In this document: positions 1 to 8,348 of the stretch, in pieces | Layout: the number at the start of each line of letters is the position of its first letter | Position numbering within the stretch: the first letter of the stretch is position 1 | DNA from: Ancylobacter sp. IITR112 | Lineage (GTDB): Bacteria > Pseudomonadota > Alphaproteobacteria > Rhizobiales > Xanthobacteraceae | Reading direction: 5' to 3' | DNA length: 64,000 nucleotides | Assembly: GCF_041415945.1 (NCBI RefSeq) | Contig: NZ_JBGCUS010000001.1 | Location: 2,728,001 to 2,792,000 of the forward strand | Notes under the pieces: model-generated | What the model was told of the DNA's origin: nothing | Databases searched by the model: none | What the model saw: only the letters and a program-made list of their open reading frames with translations | Program-made: the position numbers and the translations under genes

Positions 1-417
1 ATCGCCGCCTCGCCGATGAACATGCCGATCATCTTCATGACCGGGCATGGCGATATACCGATGACCGTGCGGGCGATGAAGGCCGGCGCGGTCGACTTCC
101 TCACCAAGCCCTTCCGCGACCAGGACATGCTCGACGCGGTGGCGGCGGCGCTGGAGCATGACCGCCGGCAGAGCGAGGCGGAGAAGGCCGCGACCGATCT
201 CCGCGACCTGTACCAGTCGCTCACCGCGCGCGAGAAGGAGGTGATGGCGTTGGTGACCTCGGGGTTGATGAACAAGCAGGTGGCGGCGCAGATCAACCTG
301 TCGGAAATCACCGTAAAGATTCACCGCGGCCATGTGATGCGGAAAATGAACGCGAGATCGCTGGCGGATCTGGTGCGGATGGCGGAGACGCTCGGCCTCG
401 GCATCACAAAGGCTTAA
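1..417 (+). CDS. FixJ/NarL-type response regulator, C-terminal part (cut by window edge)
   Basis: C-terminal 138 residues of a two-component response regulator. The frame is open to the window edge, so the start codon and the phospho-accepting Asp lie outside. What is visible is the end of the receiver domain, with a TGHGDIP segment (residues 14-20 of the visible part) and the conserved Lys of FLTKPF (residue 36), then a linker and a LuxR-type helix-turn-helix from about residue 74 (LTAREKEV) to 115 (HRGHVMRKM). The TGHGDIPMTVRAMKAGA stretch is characteristic of FixJ/StyR/TodT-like regulators, which bind DNA when phosphorylated by a partner kinase. The target genes cannot be told from the window. 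A second, stand-alone receiver follows about 100 bases downstream on the same strand and probably belongs to the same signalling cluster. Confidence 0.9.
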   Translation: MAASPMNMPIIFMTGHGDIPMTVRAMKAGAVDFLTKPFRDQDMLDAVAAALEHDRRQSEAEKAATDLRDLYQSLTAREKEVMALVTSGLMNKQVAAQINLSEITVKIHRGHVMRKMNARSLADLVRMAETLGLGITKA

Positions 418-515
418 AGTGCAAACCTCCGTATGATTTGAATCCCGGAACTTTCGCGCCATCCTCTGCTTGACGCGCCAAGGCGTGCCGCTTTGTCCGC
501 GAAAGGATTTCTCCC

Positions 516-899
516 GTGTCTGACGTTCCGATGATCGCCATCGTCGACGACGATGAGTCGGTGCGCGTGGCAACCGCAAGCCTTGTCCGTTCCTTCGGCT
601 TCAAGACCGCGGTGTTCGACTCGGCGGAGGCTTTTCTCGCCTCGCCGGCCCTGCCGCAAACCCGGTGCCTCGTGACCGATGTGCAGATGCCGAGCATGAG
701 CGGGCTTGAGCTGGTCGAGCTGCTGCGGGCGCGGGGCGTCGGCCTGCCGGTCATCTTCATCACCAGCTTCCCCGAGGAGCGGATACGCCGCCGGGCGCAG
801 GAGGCCGGCGCCGCCGGTTTCCTCTCCAAGCCCTTCGATGCCGACACCATGATGGGCTTCGTGCTCGACGCGCTGAAGCGCCCCACGCCGCCCAACTGA
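516..899 (+). CDS. stand-alone receiver-domain protein (FixJ-like, no output domain)
   Basis: A 127-residue protein consisting only of a CheY-like receiver domain. The acidic pocket is D11-D13, the likely phospho-acceptor is D55 (TDVQMPSMSG), the switch Thr is at about 83 (FITS) and the conserved Lys is K105 (LSKPF). It starts with GTG, preceded by an AAAGGA ribosome-binding site nine bases upstream; an internal ATG at 531 is a less likely start because it would trim the first beta strand. There is no DNA-binding or enzymatic domain, so it probably acts as a phosphate sink or competing partner for the histidine kinase that also feeds the FixJ-type regulator just upstream. That link is inferred from adjacency. 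The stop of the upstream gene and this start are about 100 bases apart. Confidence 0.85.
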   Translation: MSDVPMIAIVDDDESVRVATASLVRSFGFKTAVFDSAEAFLASPALPQTRCLVTDVQMPSMSGLELVELLRARGVGLPVIFITSFPEERIRRRAQEAGAAGFLSKPFDADTMMGFVLDALKRPTPPN

Positions 900-941
900 C
901 GGCGATCGCCGGCCCTGCCAGAAGGCGGGCCGCCGCCTCGG

Positions 942-1487
942 TCAGCTCGCGATCGCCACCACTACCGGGTCGCGCCCCACCTTGGCGAGAGCGCGAGGCG
1001 TCAGGCGCTTCTCCGCCAGCAGGCGCAGGGACTCCGCCGCCCGCTGGTGGTGCGTCATGCCGGCCTGCAGCAGCCGGCCGCAATCGGGCCGGCCGACGCC
1101 CACCAGCCGCCCGATGAGGCTCGCATAGCGCGCGGCGGTATAGGCGGCGGCGGCGTGAACCGTGCCAGCAATGGCGATATCCAGCACATGATCGTCGTCG
1201 ATCTCGCCGGCCAATTCTTCTTCACTGATGAAGATGCCGTCGATCGCGGGGGATTCCGTCACATGCGGACGGCAATCCCGCCGGCGGCACACTTCCTCGA
1301 TCTGCGCGATATTCCCGCTGCCTGCGGCCTGGCAGGCCTCGATATCGTGGCGCAGCGCCGGATCGGACACCTTGCCCGCCAGCACGGCCAGCGTCTTGGA
1401 AATACGGCGCTCGGTGTAGAGCAGTTCGCCGAGTCCCTGGATCAGGAGGTCGTCAAGCGACCTGATGTCTTTCGAGAGCAGTCCCAC
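942..1487 (-). CDS. DUF892 (YciF-like) ferritin-like protein
   Basis: A 181-residue all-helical protein of the DUF892/YciE-YciF group, which has a ferritin-like four-helix fold and is often induced by general stress in alphaproteobacteria. Family hallmarks are the N-terminal LDDLLIQGLGELLYTERR helix, a DPALRHDIEAC helix and the late EELAGEI...AAAAYTAARYASLI helices carrying possible metal-binding Glu and His residues. A GTG at 1487 is chosen as start because a strong GGAGG lies seven bases upstream; the longer frame from 1541 has an Arg-rich leader that does not look like the family. The enzymatic activity of this family is not established. It is convergent with the upstream receiver gene and lies 99 bases downstream of the carbonic anhydrase start region on the same strand. 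Confidence 0.8.
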   Translation of the reverse strand: MGLLSKDIRSLDDLLIQGLGELLYTERRISKTLAVLAGKVSDPALRHDIEACQAAGSGNIAQIEEVCRRRDCRPHVTESPAIDGIFISEEELAGEIDDDHVLDIAIAGTVHAAAAYTAARYASLIGRLVGVGRPDCGRLLQAGMTHHQRAAESLRLLAEKRLTPRALAKVGRDPVVVAIAS

Positions 1488-1586
1488 GGCACGTCCTCCC
1501 GCCTTATGGCTGATGGACCGGCAGCGCCGGTCGAGCGCCAAACGCGGGGTGCGGGGTGGAAGTTCCGGGCCTCTCAGCCAAAAGTA

Positions 1587-2201
1587 TCAGGCCGGTGCGA
1601 AGGTGCCGTCGGGACGCAGCCGCTCCAGCACGCCAGTGGCGACGGCGAAATAGGCGCCCTGCAGGGCCAGCCTTCCGTCATCGAGCCGCTCGCGAACCCA
1701 GGGAAAGGTCGCGAGATTGCGCAGGGAGAGCTTGACGCACTGATATTCAAGAATGGTGCGCCGTTCGGCGGGATCGTCGCTGAGCTTGAGGGCGATGTCG
1801 CGCGCGGGAGAGCCGATGCGAATCCAGTCGGGCAGGAAGTCCTGCGCCTGCGGCGGCGCGCCGTCGATCATCGCGCCAGCGCCGCCGCACAGCGCATGGC
1901 CGAGAACCACGATCTCGCGCACTTCGAGCACACGGACGGCAAATTCGATGGCGGCGCTGGTTCCATGGTGCTGATGGTCCGGCGTGGAATAGGCCGGCAC
2001 CAGATTGGCGACGTTGCGCACGACGAACAATTCGCCGGGGCCGGCGTCGAAGATCATCGTCGGATCGACCCGGCTGTCGGAACACGCGATGACCAGCGTC
2101 TGCGGCTTCTGGCCGAGAGCCGCGAGCTGTTCGAAAAGCGCCTTGCGTTCCGGCCAACCGGTGGCACGGAAGCGGCGATAGCCGTCGAGCAGTTTGTCCA
2201 T
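1587..2201 (-). CDS. beta-class carbonic anhydrase
   Basis: A 204-residue beta-carbonic anhydrase that interconverts CO2 and bicarbonate in the cytoplasm. The zinc ligands and catalytic dyad are recognisable: C40, D42 and R44 in ACSDSRV, then H102 and C105 in LGHALCGG. The length is normal for the family. The ATG at 2201 is preceded by AAGGATGAGGG. It is codirectional with the DUF892 gene downstream, with 99 bases between them, so the two could share a transcript. It diverges from the MBL-fold gene at 2312, and the 110 bases between must carry both promoters. Bicarbonate supply for carboxylases is the usual role; no carboxylase is near. Confidence 0.93.
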   Translation of the reverse strand: MDKLLDGYRRFRATGWPERKALFEQLAALGQKPQTLVIACSDSRVDPTMIFDAGPGELFVVRNVANLVPAYSTPDHQHHGTSAAIEFAVRVLEVREIVVLGHALCGGAGAMIDGAPPQAQDFLPDWIRIGSPARDIALKLSDDPAERRTILEYQCVKLSLRNLATFPWVRERLDDGRLALQGAYFAVATGVLERLRPDGTFAPA

Positions 2202-2311
2202 CCCTCATCCTTGCGATAGCTAGTCCGCGCAGTAGCTGAATAGACGTGGCGGGCCCGGCGTGCAAACGGGCGCCGGGCGCATGCCCGCCATGACGGCGTC
2301 GGGAGGCACAT

Positions 2312-3223
2312 ATGGCGGACGACATTCCTTTCGAGCGGCGCTTCGAGGCGGTGCCGGGTGTCGTGGAAGCCGTGGCGCCGGGGGTGCGGCGGGTGCTGGC
2401 GCCCAATCCGGGGCCGTTCACCTTCACCGGCACCTGCACCTATATTGTCGGGCATGGCGAGGTGGCGGTCATCGACCCCGGCCCCGACGACGCCGTGCAT
2501 GTCGCCGCCGTGCTGGCCGCGGTGGCGGACGAGACGGTGACGCACATCTTCCTCACCCACACCCATCGCGACCATAGCGGCGCGCTGGCGGCGCTCAAGG
2601 CGGCGACGGGCGCCCCGACCTATGCCGAGGGCCCGCATCGCGCCGCCCGCCCGCTGCACGCGCAGGAGGTCGGCACGCTCGATTCGGCCGGCGACCGCGG
2701 CTTTCTTCCCGATGTCGCGCTGGCCGACGGCGCCCGTGTGGAAGGTGGCGGCTGGACGCTGGAGGCGCTGGCGACGCCCGGTCACACCGCCAACCACATG
2801 GCCTTCGTGCTGGAAGAGGCCGGGGCGATCTTCGTCGGCGATCACGTGATGGGCTGGTCGACCACCGTGGTGGCGCCGCCGGACGGTGCGATGAACGACT
2901 ATATGCACTCGCTGCGCCGGCTCGGCGAGCGGCCGGAAACGCTCTATCTGCCCGGACATGGCGGCGCCATCGCTCAGGGACCGGCCTTCGTGCAGCGCTT
3001 TCTGCGCCATCGGCAGGCGCGCGAGACCGCGATCCTGCGGGCGCTGGAAAAGGGCCCGCGCTCGATTCCGGAGATTGTGCGGGCGATCTATTTCGGCCTC
3101 GACCCGCGCCTCGCCGGCGCCGCCGGGCTCTCCACCCTCGCCCATCTCGAAGATCTGGTGGAGCGCGGCGACGTGCTCACCGAAGGCCCCGCCGTGCTGG
3201 CGGGCCTCTACCGGCTCGCCTGA
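2312..3223 (+). CDS. MBL-fold metallo-hydrolase (LACTB2/glyoxalase II-like)
   Basis: A 303-residue metallo-beta-lactamase-fold hydrolase. The metal-binding signature THTHRDH has H83, H85, D87 and H88; further ligands are the His in TPGHTANHM, the Asp in FVGDHVM and the His in YLPGHGG. The C-terminal 70 residues form a winged-helix-like domain as in LACTB2-type proteins, which include a single-strand RNA endonuclease in animals and thioesterase-like enzymes elsewhere. The substrate is not predictable from sequence. The ATG at 2312 has a strong GGGAGG at a good distance. It ends six bases before the stop of the convergent DUF1499 gene. Confidence 0.88.
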   Translation: MADDIPFERRFEAVPGVVEAVAPGVRRVLAPNPGPFTFTGTCTYIVGHGEVAVIDPGPDDAVHVAAVLAAVADETVTHIFLTHTHRDHSGALAALKAATGAPTYAEGPHRAARPLHAQEVGTLDSAGDRGFLPDVALADGARVEGGGWTLEALATPGHTANHMAFVLEEAGAIFVGDHVMGWSTTVVAPPDGAMNDYMHSLRRLGERPETLYLPGHGGAIAQGPAFVQRFLRHRQARETAILRALEKGPRSIPEIVRAIYFGLDPRLAGAAGLSTLAHLEDLVERGDVLTEGPAVLAGLYRLA

Positions 3224-3229
3224 GCGCGG

Positions 3230-4015
3230 TCAGCGGCGCGGCGGCCGCCCCTGCTGGTCGGCCAGCTCGGCGAAGAGCTGGGAAATGCGCCTTGCATTGG
3301 AGCCGAAATCGACATCGCCGCTGCGCGCCATCGAGCGGATATCGACCCGCGTGCCGGTGGCGATGGGTCGGACGCGGATCACCACATCGTCGCGCAGCCC
3401 GAAGGGCAGGCTGCGGGCCACCGCTTCCACCCGCCCGTCGCGCCCCTCGCGCGGCGGCACCGCCGCGACGATCAGCCATTTGTGCCGCTTGGCCAGGGCC
3501 AGAAGCCCGCGATAGATCTCCTCGGGCGGCGCGTCGAAGCTCATCGGCTTGATGCCGGGATAGAGATCGAGTTGCAGCATGGCCAGCCGCTCGCCGGGAT
3601 AGGCGAGAGGATTGGCGGCGCGCGAGCGCACCGTGCCGAGGGTGACGAAGGCCGGCGGGTCTTCCATGTCGCTGGTCACGTCGGGCAGGTTGCGCACGCC
3701 CATGCCGAGCGCCGCGAGCGTCGCCGTCGGCATGATCAGCACCAGCGCCAGCGCCGCCGCGCCGATCACCCGCCACAGGCCCTTCAGCCCCTCGTTCCAG
3801 ATCACCACGAAGCCGGCAAGCGCCAGCAGCAGCGCGAGCACCGCGACGGCGACCCCGGCCAGCACGGTGTAGAGCGCGCTGCGGAAATCCAGTGTCTCGG
3901 TGGCGAACAGCACCGCGCCGATAAAGGTGACGGGAAAGGCGAAGATGGCCGTGCGCAGGCTCCAGACGGCGAGCCGCGACATCCGCTCGTCAATGTAAAG
4001 CCGCCGGCGGATCAT
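3230..4015 (-). CDS. DUF1499 membrane protein
   Basis: A 261-residue protein with three predicted membrane spans in its N-terminal half (about residues 17-40, 48-75 and 85-110) and a C-terminal DUF1499 domain (about 125-250). The domain carries the usual segments FVTLGTVRSRAANPLAYPGE, EIYRGLLALAKRHKW and GLRDDVVIRVRP, ending in a Ser/Arg-rich SMARSGDVDFGSNARRI. DUF1499 has no established function. The ATG at 4015 follows GGAG by eight bases; a GTG at 4024 would add only three residues. It reads in the same direction as the HAD phosphatase, which ends 21 bases upstream, so the two are probably cotranscribed. Confidence 0.82.
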   Translation of the reverse strand: MIRRRLYIDERMSRLAVWSLRTAIFAFPVTFIGAVLFATETLDFRSALYTVLAGVAVAVLALLLALAGFVVIWNEGLKGLWRVIGAAALALVLIMPTATLAALGMGVRNLPDVTSDMEDPPAFVTLGTVRSRAANPLAYPGERLAMLQLDLYPGIKPMSFDAPPEEIYRGLLALAKRHKWLIVAAVPPREGRDGRVEAVARSLPFGLRDDVVIRVRPIATGTRVDIRSMARSGDVDFGSNARRISQLFAELADQQGRPPRR

Positions 4016-4036
4016 CGCTGCCACTCCCGCCCCCGT

Positions 4037-4765
4037 TCACGCCATAACAGGCCGGGGCTGCGCCGCGCCGAGAACCAGCGCGGCGAGTTCCTCGACCGTG
4101 TCGACAACGAGATCGGCCTCATGGGCGAAATCGTCCACCGGCGCGGGGCCGCAGCGCACCAGCACCGCCATCGCCCCCGCCGCCCGCGCGGTGTCAAGAT
4201 CGTGCCGGGTGTCGCCGACCAGCGCGATGGCGGAGGCCGGCAGGCCGGTGTGCGCCGCGAAGGCCTCCACCATGCCCGGGGCGGGCTTCGAGCCATAGCC
4301 CGAATCATGGCCATAGACCGCGCTCAGATAGGGCATGAGACCGAGGCGGTCCGCCTGCAGCCTTGCATTGGGTTCGGCGTCATTGGTGGCGATGCCGAGC
4401 GGCAGCCCGCCGGCATGCAGCCGCGCCAGCGTCTCGGCCGGCCGGCCGATCGGGGTGAGGTAGCGCTCGCCTTCCTCGCAGAACAGCAGATCGACCTGAT
4501 GATAGAAGGCTGCATCCGCCGCCCGCGCGAGAATCTCGGCCCAGAGCGGGCCATATTGCCGCGACGAGCCGGCGATCAGCGGCGAGCTCTGCAGGAAGCG
4601 CCGCTCATCCGCGACATAGTGGCTGGCGCGGAACAGCCGTTCCAGCACCGGCCCCTCCTCGCCGGCGAGGCGGCGCATCACCGCGCCGGCGGCGGGCCCC
4701 CAGGTGCTGTCGAAGTCGACAAGAGTACCATCCTTGTCGAACAGAATGGCGCGAGGAGCGTTCAC
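4037..4765 (-). CDS. HAD-family hydrolase, phosphoglycolate phosphatase-like
   Basis: A 242-residue haloacid-dehalogenase-type phosphatase. Motif I is FDKDGTLVDF, with the nucleophile D10 and acid D12; the Lys of motif III is in GSKPAPGM and the motif IV acidic pair is in VGDTRHDLDTA. A helical cap lies between motifs I and II. The overall form matches phosphoglycolate phosphatase-like enzymes, which clear 2-phosphoglycolate or repair phosphosugars, but substrate choice is not readable. The start is a GTG at 4765, because the open frame upstream is an antisense shadow of the next gene; no convincing ribosome-binding site precedes it. It is divergent from the extensin-like gene at 4823, with 57 bases shared as promoter. 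Confidence 0.82.
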   Translation of the reverse strand: MNAPRAILFDKDGTLVDFDSTWGPAAGAVMRRLAGEEGPVLERLFRASHYVADERRFLQSSPLIAGSSRQYGPLWAEILARAADAAFYHQVDLLFCEEGERYLTPIGRPAETLARLHAGGLPLGIATNDAEPNARLQADRLGLMPYLSAVYGHDSGYGSKPAPGMVEAFAAHTGLPASAIALVGDTRHDLDTARAAGAMAVLVRCGPAPVDDFAHEADLVVDTVEELAALVLGAAQPRPVMA

Positions 4766-4822
4766 AGTCTGTCGCAATCCAGTTTGCCCGGGTCCGTGAG
4801 CCGGCAGTGGAGGCCTGATAGC

Positions 4823-6031
4823 ATGGATTTTCTCCGCCTCCCATCCGGCCGCCGCCGCGCCCTGTCCGGGCTTGCCGGCCTCGCGCTTCTGGCGGCGGGC
4901 GCTGGCCCCCTCGCCGCTGAACCCGCGCAGGAAATCAAGCGCTCCATTGATGAGGCCGGGACGGCGGTGAACCGCCAGCTCGGCGAATGGCTGGGCGTCG
5001 CGCCCGAGCGGCCGGCCCGGCGGCGCGTGTCGACCCGCCCGCGGGCGACGGCTGTTCCGCTGCCCCCTCCCCGGCCGGTGGATATGGACGCGATGTCCCC
5101 GGCCGACGCCCCGACGCCCGAGGCGGAACGGCCAGATTCCGCCGTTACGGTGCAGGATGATCGCGTCACCGCGCCCGCCGAGCTTCCGCCCCCGGCACAG
5201 GCGCCGGAGCGGGCGCCGGAACGGGCGGAGGTTCCGCTGCCGCCGCCGGGCCCCGAGCGCCAGCTCGCGGCGCTGCCGCCGCCCGCCGCATCGCCGCCCG
5301 AGGCCGCGCCCAGCCCCGCGCCCGTGCCGCAGACGACCGTGGCGACCATCTGCCCGGAACTGTCGAATGACGCGCTCGGCGTCTTCACCCCGGTGGAGGT
5401 CACCGCCACCAACACCGCCTGCACCGTCGACCGCGGCGTCGCCCTCTCCGCCGTGAGGATGAAGGACGGGCGGCTGGTGACGCTGGAACCAGCGGCGACG
5501 CTGCGTTGCGAAATGGCCGCCGCCGTGGCGCGCTGGGTCCGCGAGGGCGTCGCGCCGGCGGTGGCGACGCTCGGGGCGCCGCTTGACGCGGTGCTCGTCG
5601 CCGCCTCGCAGCAATGCCGGCCGCGCAACCGCGTCGCCGGCGCCAAGATCAGCGAGCATGGGCGCGGCAATGCGCTCGACATCAGCGGCTATAAGCTGCA
5701 GGACGGGCGGCGCTTCGTCATCGGCGCCCCAGTGCCCGGCAGCGGCGACCAGCCCATGCCGGTCGCGTTTCAGGAGCAGATCAAGGCCAGCGCCTGCGCT
5801 GATTTCACCACCATCCTCGGGCCGGGCTCGGACGGCTATCATGAACAGCATCTGCATGTGGACCGGGCGGAGCGGCGCAGCGGCGCGGTGCTGTGCCAAT
5901 GGGCCGTTACGGAAGCGGGCGCCCGCGCGCCGCTGCCGCCCCGCAAGCCGCTGACGCCCGATCACGCCGACGAGCCGGACGAGGAAGGGCACGCCGCCGG
6001 TGCGACCGAAAAGCCCGGCACAAGTCAATAG
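4823..6031 (+). CDS. extensin-like C-terminal domain protein (M15-like, periplasmic)
   Basis: A 402-residue secreted protein. The N-terminus has a signal sequence (hydrophobic core about 14-32), followed by a long Pro/Ala-rich linker (about 55-170) and an extensin-like_C domain (about 175-360). The domain carries a zinc-peptidase-like pair of motifs, SEHGRGNALDISGY and HEQHLHVD, related to D-Ala-D-Ala carboxypeptidases of family M15, plus Cys residues likely to form disulfides. A role in peptidoglycan turnover is likely but not proven for the family. The ATG is supported by GGAGG nine bases upstream. The final 40 residues are charged and disordered. It is divergent from the HAD gene. Confidence 0.85.
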   Translation: MDFLRLPSGRRRALSGLAGLALLAAGAGPLAAEPAQEIKRSIDEAGTAVNRQLGEWLGVAPERPARRRVSTRPRATAVPLPPPRPVDMDAMSPADAPTPEAERPDSAVTVQDDRVTAPAELPPPAQAPERAPERAEVPLPPPGPERQLAALPPPAASPPEAAPSPAPVPQTTVATICPELSNDALGVFTPVEVTATNTACTVDRGVALSAVRMKDGRLVTLEPAATLRCEMAAAVARWVREGVAPAVATLGAPLDAVLVAASQQCRPRNRVAGAKISEHGRGNALDISGYKLQDGRRFVIGAPVPGSGDQPMPVAFQEQIKASACADFTTILGPGSDGYHEQHLHVDRAERRSGAVLCQWAVTEAGARAPLPPRKPLTPDHADEPDEEGHAAGATEKPGTSQ

Positions 6032-6121
6032 AATGGCGGTTCCGACCAAGGGCGCGCTTCCGGGCCGGCCGTCGCGGCATTAGGGTGGGCACATTTCCAC
6101 CCGGCCGGCGGAGTAGCTGCC

Positions 6122-7504
6122 ATGCTTACCAATCTTCAGGCTCGCGACGTCGAGACGCTGATCCACCCCTATACCAATCTCGTGACCGTGCGTGAGACCG
6201 GGCCGCTGATCCTGGAGCGCGGCAAGGGCGTGTGGGTGCACGATGTCGACGGCAAGCCCTACCTCGAAGGCATGGCCGGCCTCTGGTGCACGGCGCTCGG
6301 CTACGGCAATGAAGAACTCGTCGAGGCGGCGGCGACGCAGATGCGCAAGCTGCCCTTCACCCATGTCTTCGGCGGCAAGAGCCACGACCCCGCGATCGAA
6401 CTGGCGGAGAAGCTGAAGGAGATGGCGCCGGTGCCGATCTCCAAGGTGTTCTTCACCTGCTCGGGCTCCGAGGCCAACGACACCCAGATGAAGCTCGTCT
6501 GGTACATGAACAACGCGCTCGGCCGGCCGAAGAAGAAGAAGATCATCGCCCGCATGCGCGGCTATCACGGCGTCACCATCGCCGCCGCTTCACTGACCGG
6601 CCTCGCCGGCAACCATAATGATTTCGACCTGCCGATCGCCGGGGTCCGCCATACCACCTCGCCGCACCACTACCGGCTCGCCGAGCCCGGCGAGAGCGAG
6701 GCCGACTTCGCCACCCGCCTCGCCGACGACCTGGAGGCGCTGATCATCGCCGAGGGGCCGGAGACGGTCGCCGCCTTCATCGCCGAGCCGGTCATGGGCG
6801 CCGGCGGGGTGATCGTGCCGCCGGAAACCTACTATCCCAAGATCCAGGCGGTGCTGAAGAAGTACGATGTGTTCTTCATCGGCGACGAGGTGATCACCGG
6901 TTTCGGCCGTCTCGGCACTGCCTTCGGCAGCGAGGCGATGGAGATGCGCCCCGATTCGATCTCGGTCGCCAAGGCGCTGTCCTCGGCCTACCAGCCGATC
7001 GGCGCGGTGATGGTGCCGGAGCTGATGTATGAGGCGATGCTCACCGAGAGCAGCAAGCTTGGCAGCTTCGGCCATGGCTACACCTATTCCGGCCACCCCG
7101 TCGCGGCCGCCGTCGCGGTGAAGACGCTGGAAATCTACGAGCGCGAAAGCATTTTCGAGCGGGTGCGGGCGAAGATTCCGCAGTTCGACGCCCGCCGCGC
7201 CGCGCTGGAAGACCACCCGCTGGTCGGCGAGGCGCGCGGCAAGGGGCTGGTGGCCGGCATCGAGCTGGTGGCGGACAAGAAGACCAAGCACCAGTTCGAC
7301 CCCAAGCTCGGCATGGCGGCCAAGTGCGTCGCCTTCTGCCAGCAGGAGGGGCTGATCCTGCGCAACGTCTTCGGCGACACCGTCACCATCTGCCCGCCGC
7401 TGGTCATCTCCCCGGCGGAGATCGACGAATTGTTCGACCGCCTCACCCGGGCGCTCGACAAGACGCTGGACTACGCCGTGCGCGAGAACCTGCTGGCGGC
7501 GTGA
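6122..7504 (+). CDS. class III (omega-amino acid) aminotransferase
   Basis: A 460-residue PLP-dependent aminotransferase of the class III fold, of the kind that uses pyruvate or 2-oxoglutarate with omega-amino acids or amines. The PLP lysine is K284 in SVAKALSSAYQPIGAV; the aspartate that holds the pyridine nitrogen is in FIGDEVITGFGR. SGSEANDTQMKLVWYMNN is the phosphate-binding segment. Length is normal for the family. Beta-alanine, GABA, taurine or polyamine-derived substrates are possible; the neighbours do not decide. A GC-rich inverted repeat follows at 7511-7537 and the 103-bp repeat element at 7570. Confidence 0.9.
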   Translation: MLTNLQARDVETLIHPYTNLVTVRETGPLILERGKGVWVHDVDGKPYLEGMAGLWCTALGYGNEELVEAAATQMRKLPFTHVFGGKSHDPAIELAEKLKEMAPVPISKVFFTCSGSEANDTQMKLVWYMNNALGRPKKKKIIARMRGYHGVTIAAASLTGLAGNHNDFDLPIAGVRHTTSPHHYRLAEPGESEADFATRLADDLEALIIAEGPETVAAFIAEPVMGAGGVIVPPETYYPKIQAVLKKYDVFFIGDEVITGFGRLGTAFGSEAMEMRPDSISVAKALSSAYQPIGAVMVPELMYEAMLTESSKLGSFGHGYTYSGHPVAAAVAVKTLEIYERESIFERVRAKIPQFDARRAALEDHPLVGEARGKGLVAGIELVADKKTKHQFDPKLGMAAKCVAFCQQEGLILRNVFGDTVTICPPLVISPAEIDELFDRLTRALDKTLDYAVRENLLAA

Positions 7505-7510
7505 CGTAAC

Positions 7511-7537
7511 GGGGCCCCGGCCGAGCGCCGGGGCCCC
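7511..7537 (+). terminator. GC-rich hairpin after the aminotransferase gene
   Basis: Ten-base-pair perfect inverted repeat (GGGGCCCCGG with its complement at 7528-7537) seven bases after the stop codon. There is no clear T-run, so it is a weak or Rho-assisted terminator candidate. Confidence 0.45.
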
Positions 7538-7569
7538 GCCTTCCCGGCATGATGGCGGCGGTAAGCTCC

Positions 7570-7672
7570 TAGAGCGTTTTCGAGCGAAGTGGATACCGGT
7601 TCGCGTGAAGAAAACGCGACAAAAGAAAGAGTTAGAGCATTTCACTGTTTCCATGAAACAGTGAAATGCTCT
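7570..7672. repeat. 103-bp dispersed repeat, copy 1 (palindromic, MITE-like)
   Basis: This 103-bp segment recurs base for base at 18168-18270. It begins TAGAGCGTTTTC and its other end read inward is AGAGCATTTCAC, so the ends form a short imperfect terminal inverted repeat. The right part (7634-7672) is itself a nearly perfect palindrome centred on GTTTCCATGAAAC. It lies in the intergenic space between the aminotransferase and the transpeptidase. I recall similar GAGCGTTTTCGAGCGAAG sequences scattered in other Rhizobiales genomes, but this needs a search. Small open frames inside it are not treated as genes. Confidence 0.95.
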
Positions 7673-7697
7673 GAAGCACCGCACCGACAAACAAAAA

Positions 7698-7720
7698 GGG
7701 CGCTGCCGGCGGCAGCGCCC
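7698..7720 (-). terminator. bidirectional intrinsic terminator of the L,D-transpeptidase gene
   Basis: Perfect ten-base-pair stem (GGGCGCTGCC with its complement) around a three-base loop, flanked by A-rich sequence on the left and TTTTC on the right. Read on the minus strand it is followed by CTTTTTGTTTG, 25 bases after the transpeptidase stop. It would also work on the plus strand. Confidence 0.85.
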
Positions 7721-7745
7721 TTTTCATTTGTACCCCTCGTGATCG

Positions 7746-8348
7746 TCAGAGGACGACGACGTTCGCGCCCTGCGGCACGCGGGTATAGAGGTCGATCACA
7801 TCCTCATTGAGCATGCGGATGCAGCCGGAAGAGATGGCCCAGCCGATATATTCCGGCTGGTTGGTGCCATGGATGCGGAACAGCGTGTCCTTGTTGCCCT
7901 GGTAGAGATAGAGCGCGCGGGCACCCATCGGGTTGTGCGGGCCGGGGCCGACGAAGTTCGGAATGCCGCTGAGGCGCTGCTTGATTTCCGGCGTCGGAGT
8001 CCAGGTCGGCCACTCGGCCTTGCGGCCCACCTTGGCTTCGCCCTTGAAGGCGAGACCTTCTTCGCCGACCGTCACGCCGTAGCGGATGGCCTTGCCGTTA
8101 TCCTCGACCAGATAGAGGAACTTCTTGTCGGTATCGACAACGATCGTGCCGGGCTTCTCGCTGCCGGAATAGTCGACGATCGCGCGCTGGTACATCTCCG
8201 GCGGCTGAACCTTCTTGTACGGCGCACTGGCCAGCAGCTTCTTGTCGCGAGGCGTCAGCGACGCCTCGGGAGCCGGCTGCCGCTGTGCATTGCTGCACGC
8301 CGCCAGAAGAACCGCCAACAGGACCACCGCCGCCCCGCGCAAAACCAT
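7746..8348 (-). CDS. L,D-transpeptidase (YkuD), lipoprotein
   Basis: A 200-residue YkuD-domain transpeptidase that makes 3-3 crosslinks in peptidoglycan or attaches proteins to it. The catalytic motif is at the C-terminus, with His in HGTNQP and the nucleophile Cys in SSGCIRM. The mature part begins after a lipobox, LLAAC, following a hydrophobic signal, so it is predicted to be lipid-anchored in the periplasm. The ATG at 8348 is chosen over a GTG at 8372 because GGAG lies eight bases upstream and the protein then starts directly with the signal peptide. An intrinsic terminator follows at 7698-7720. Confidence 0.92.
   Translation of the reverse strand: MVLRGAAVVLLAVLLAACSNAQRQPAPEASLTPRDKKLLASAPYKKVQPPEMYQRAIVDYSGSEKPGTIVVDTDKKFLYLVEDNGKAIRYGVTVGEEGLAFKGEAKVGRKAEWPTWTPTPEIKQRLSGIPNFVGPGPHNPMGARALYLYQGNKDTLFRIHGTNQPEYIGWAISSGCIRMLNEDVIDLYTRVPQGANVVVL

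Noticed and set aside
3482..4822. In-frame upstream extension of the extensin-like gene
   Set aside because: It is antisense to the DUF1499 and HAD genes; the true start at 4823 has a signal peptide and a ribosome-binding site.
7589..7810. Small open frames within the 103-bp repeat copies
   Set aside because: The shared peptide arises only from the repeat and continues into unrelated sequence in each copy.
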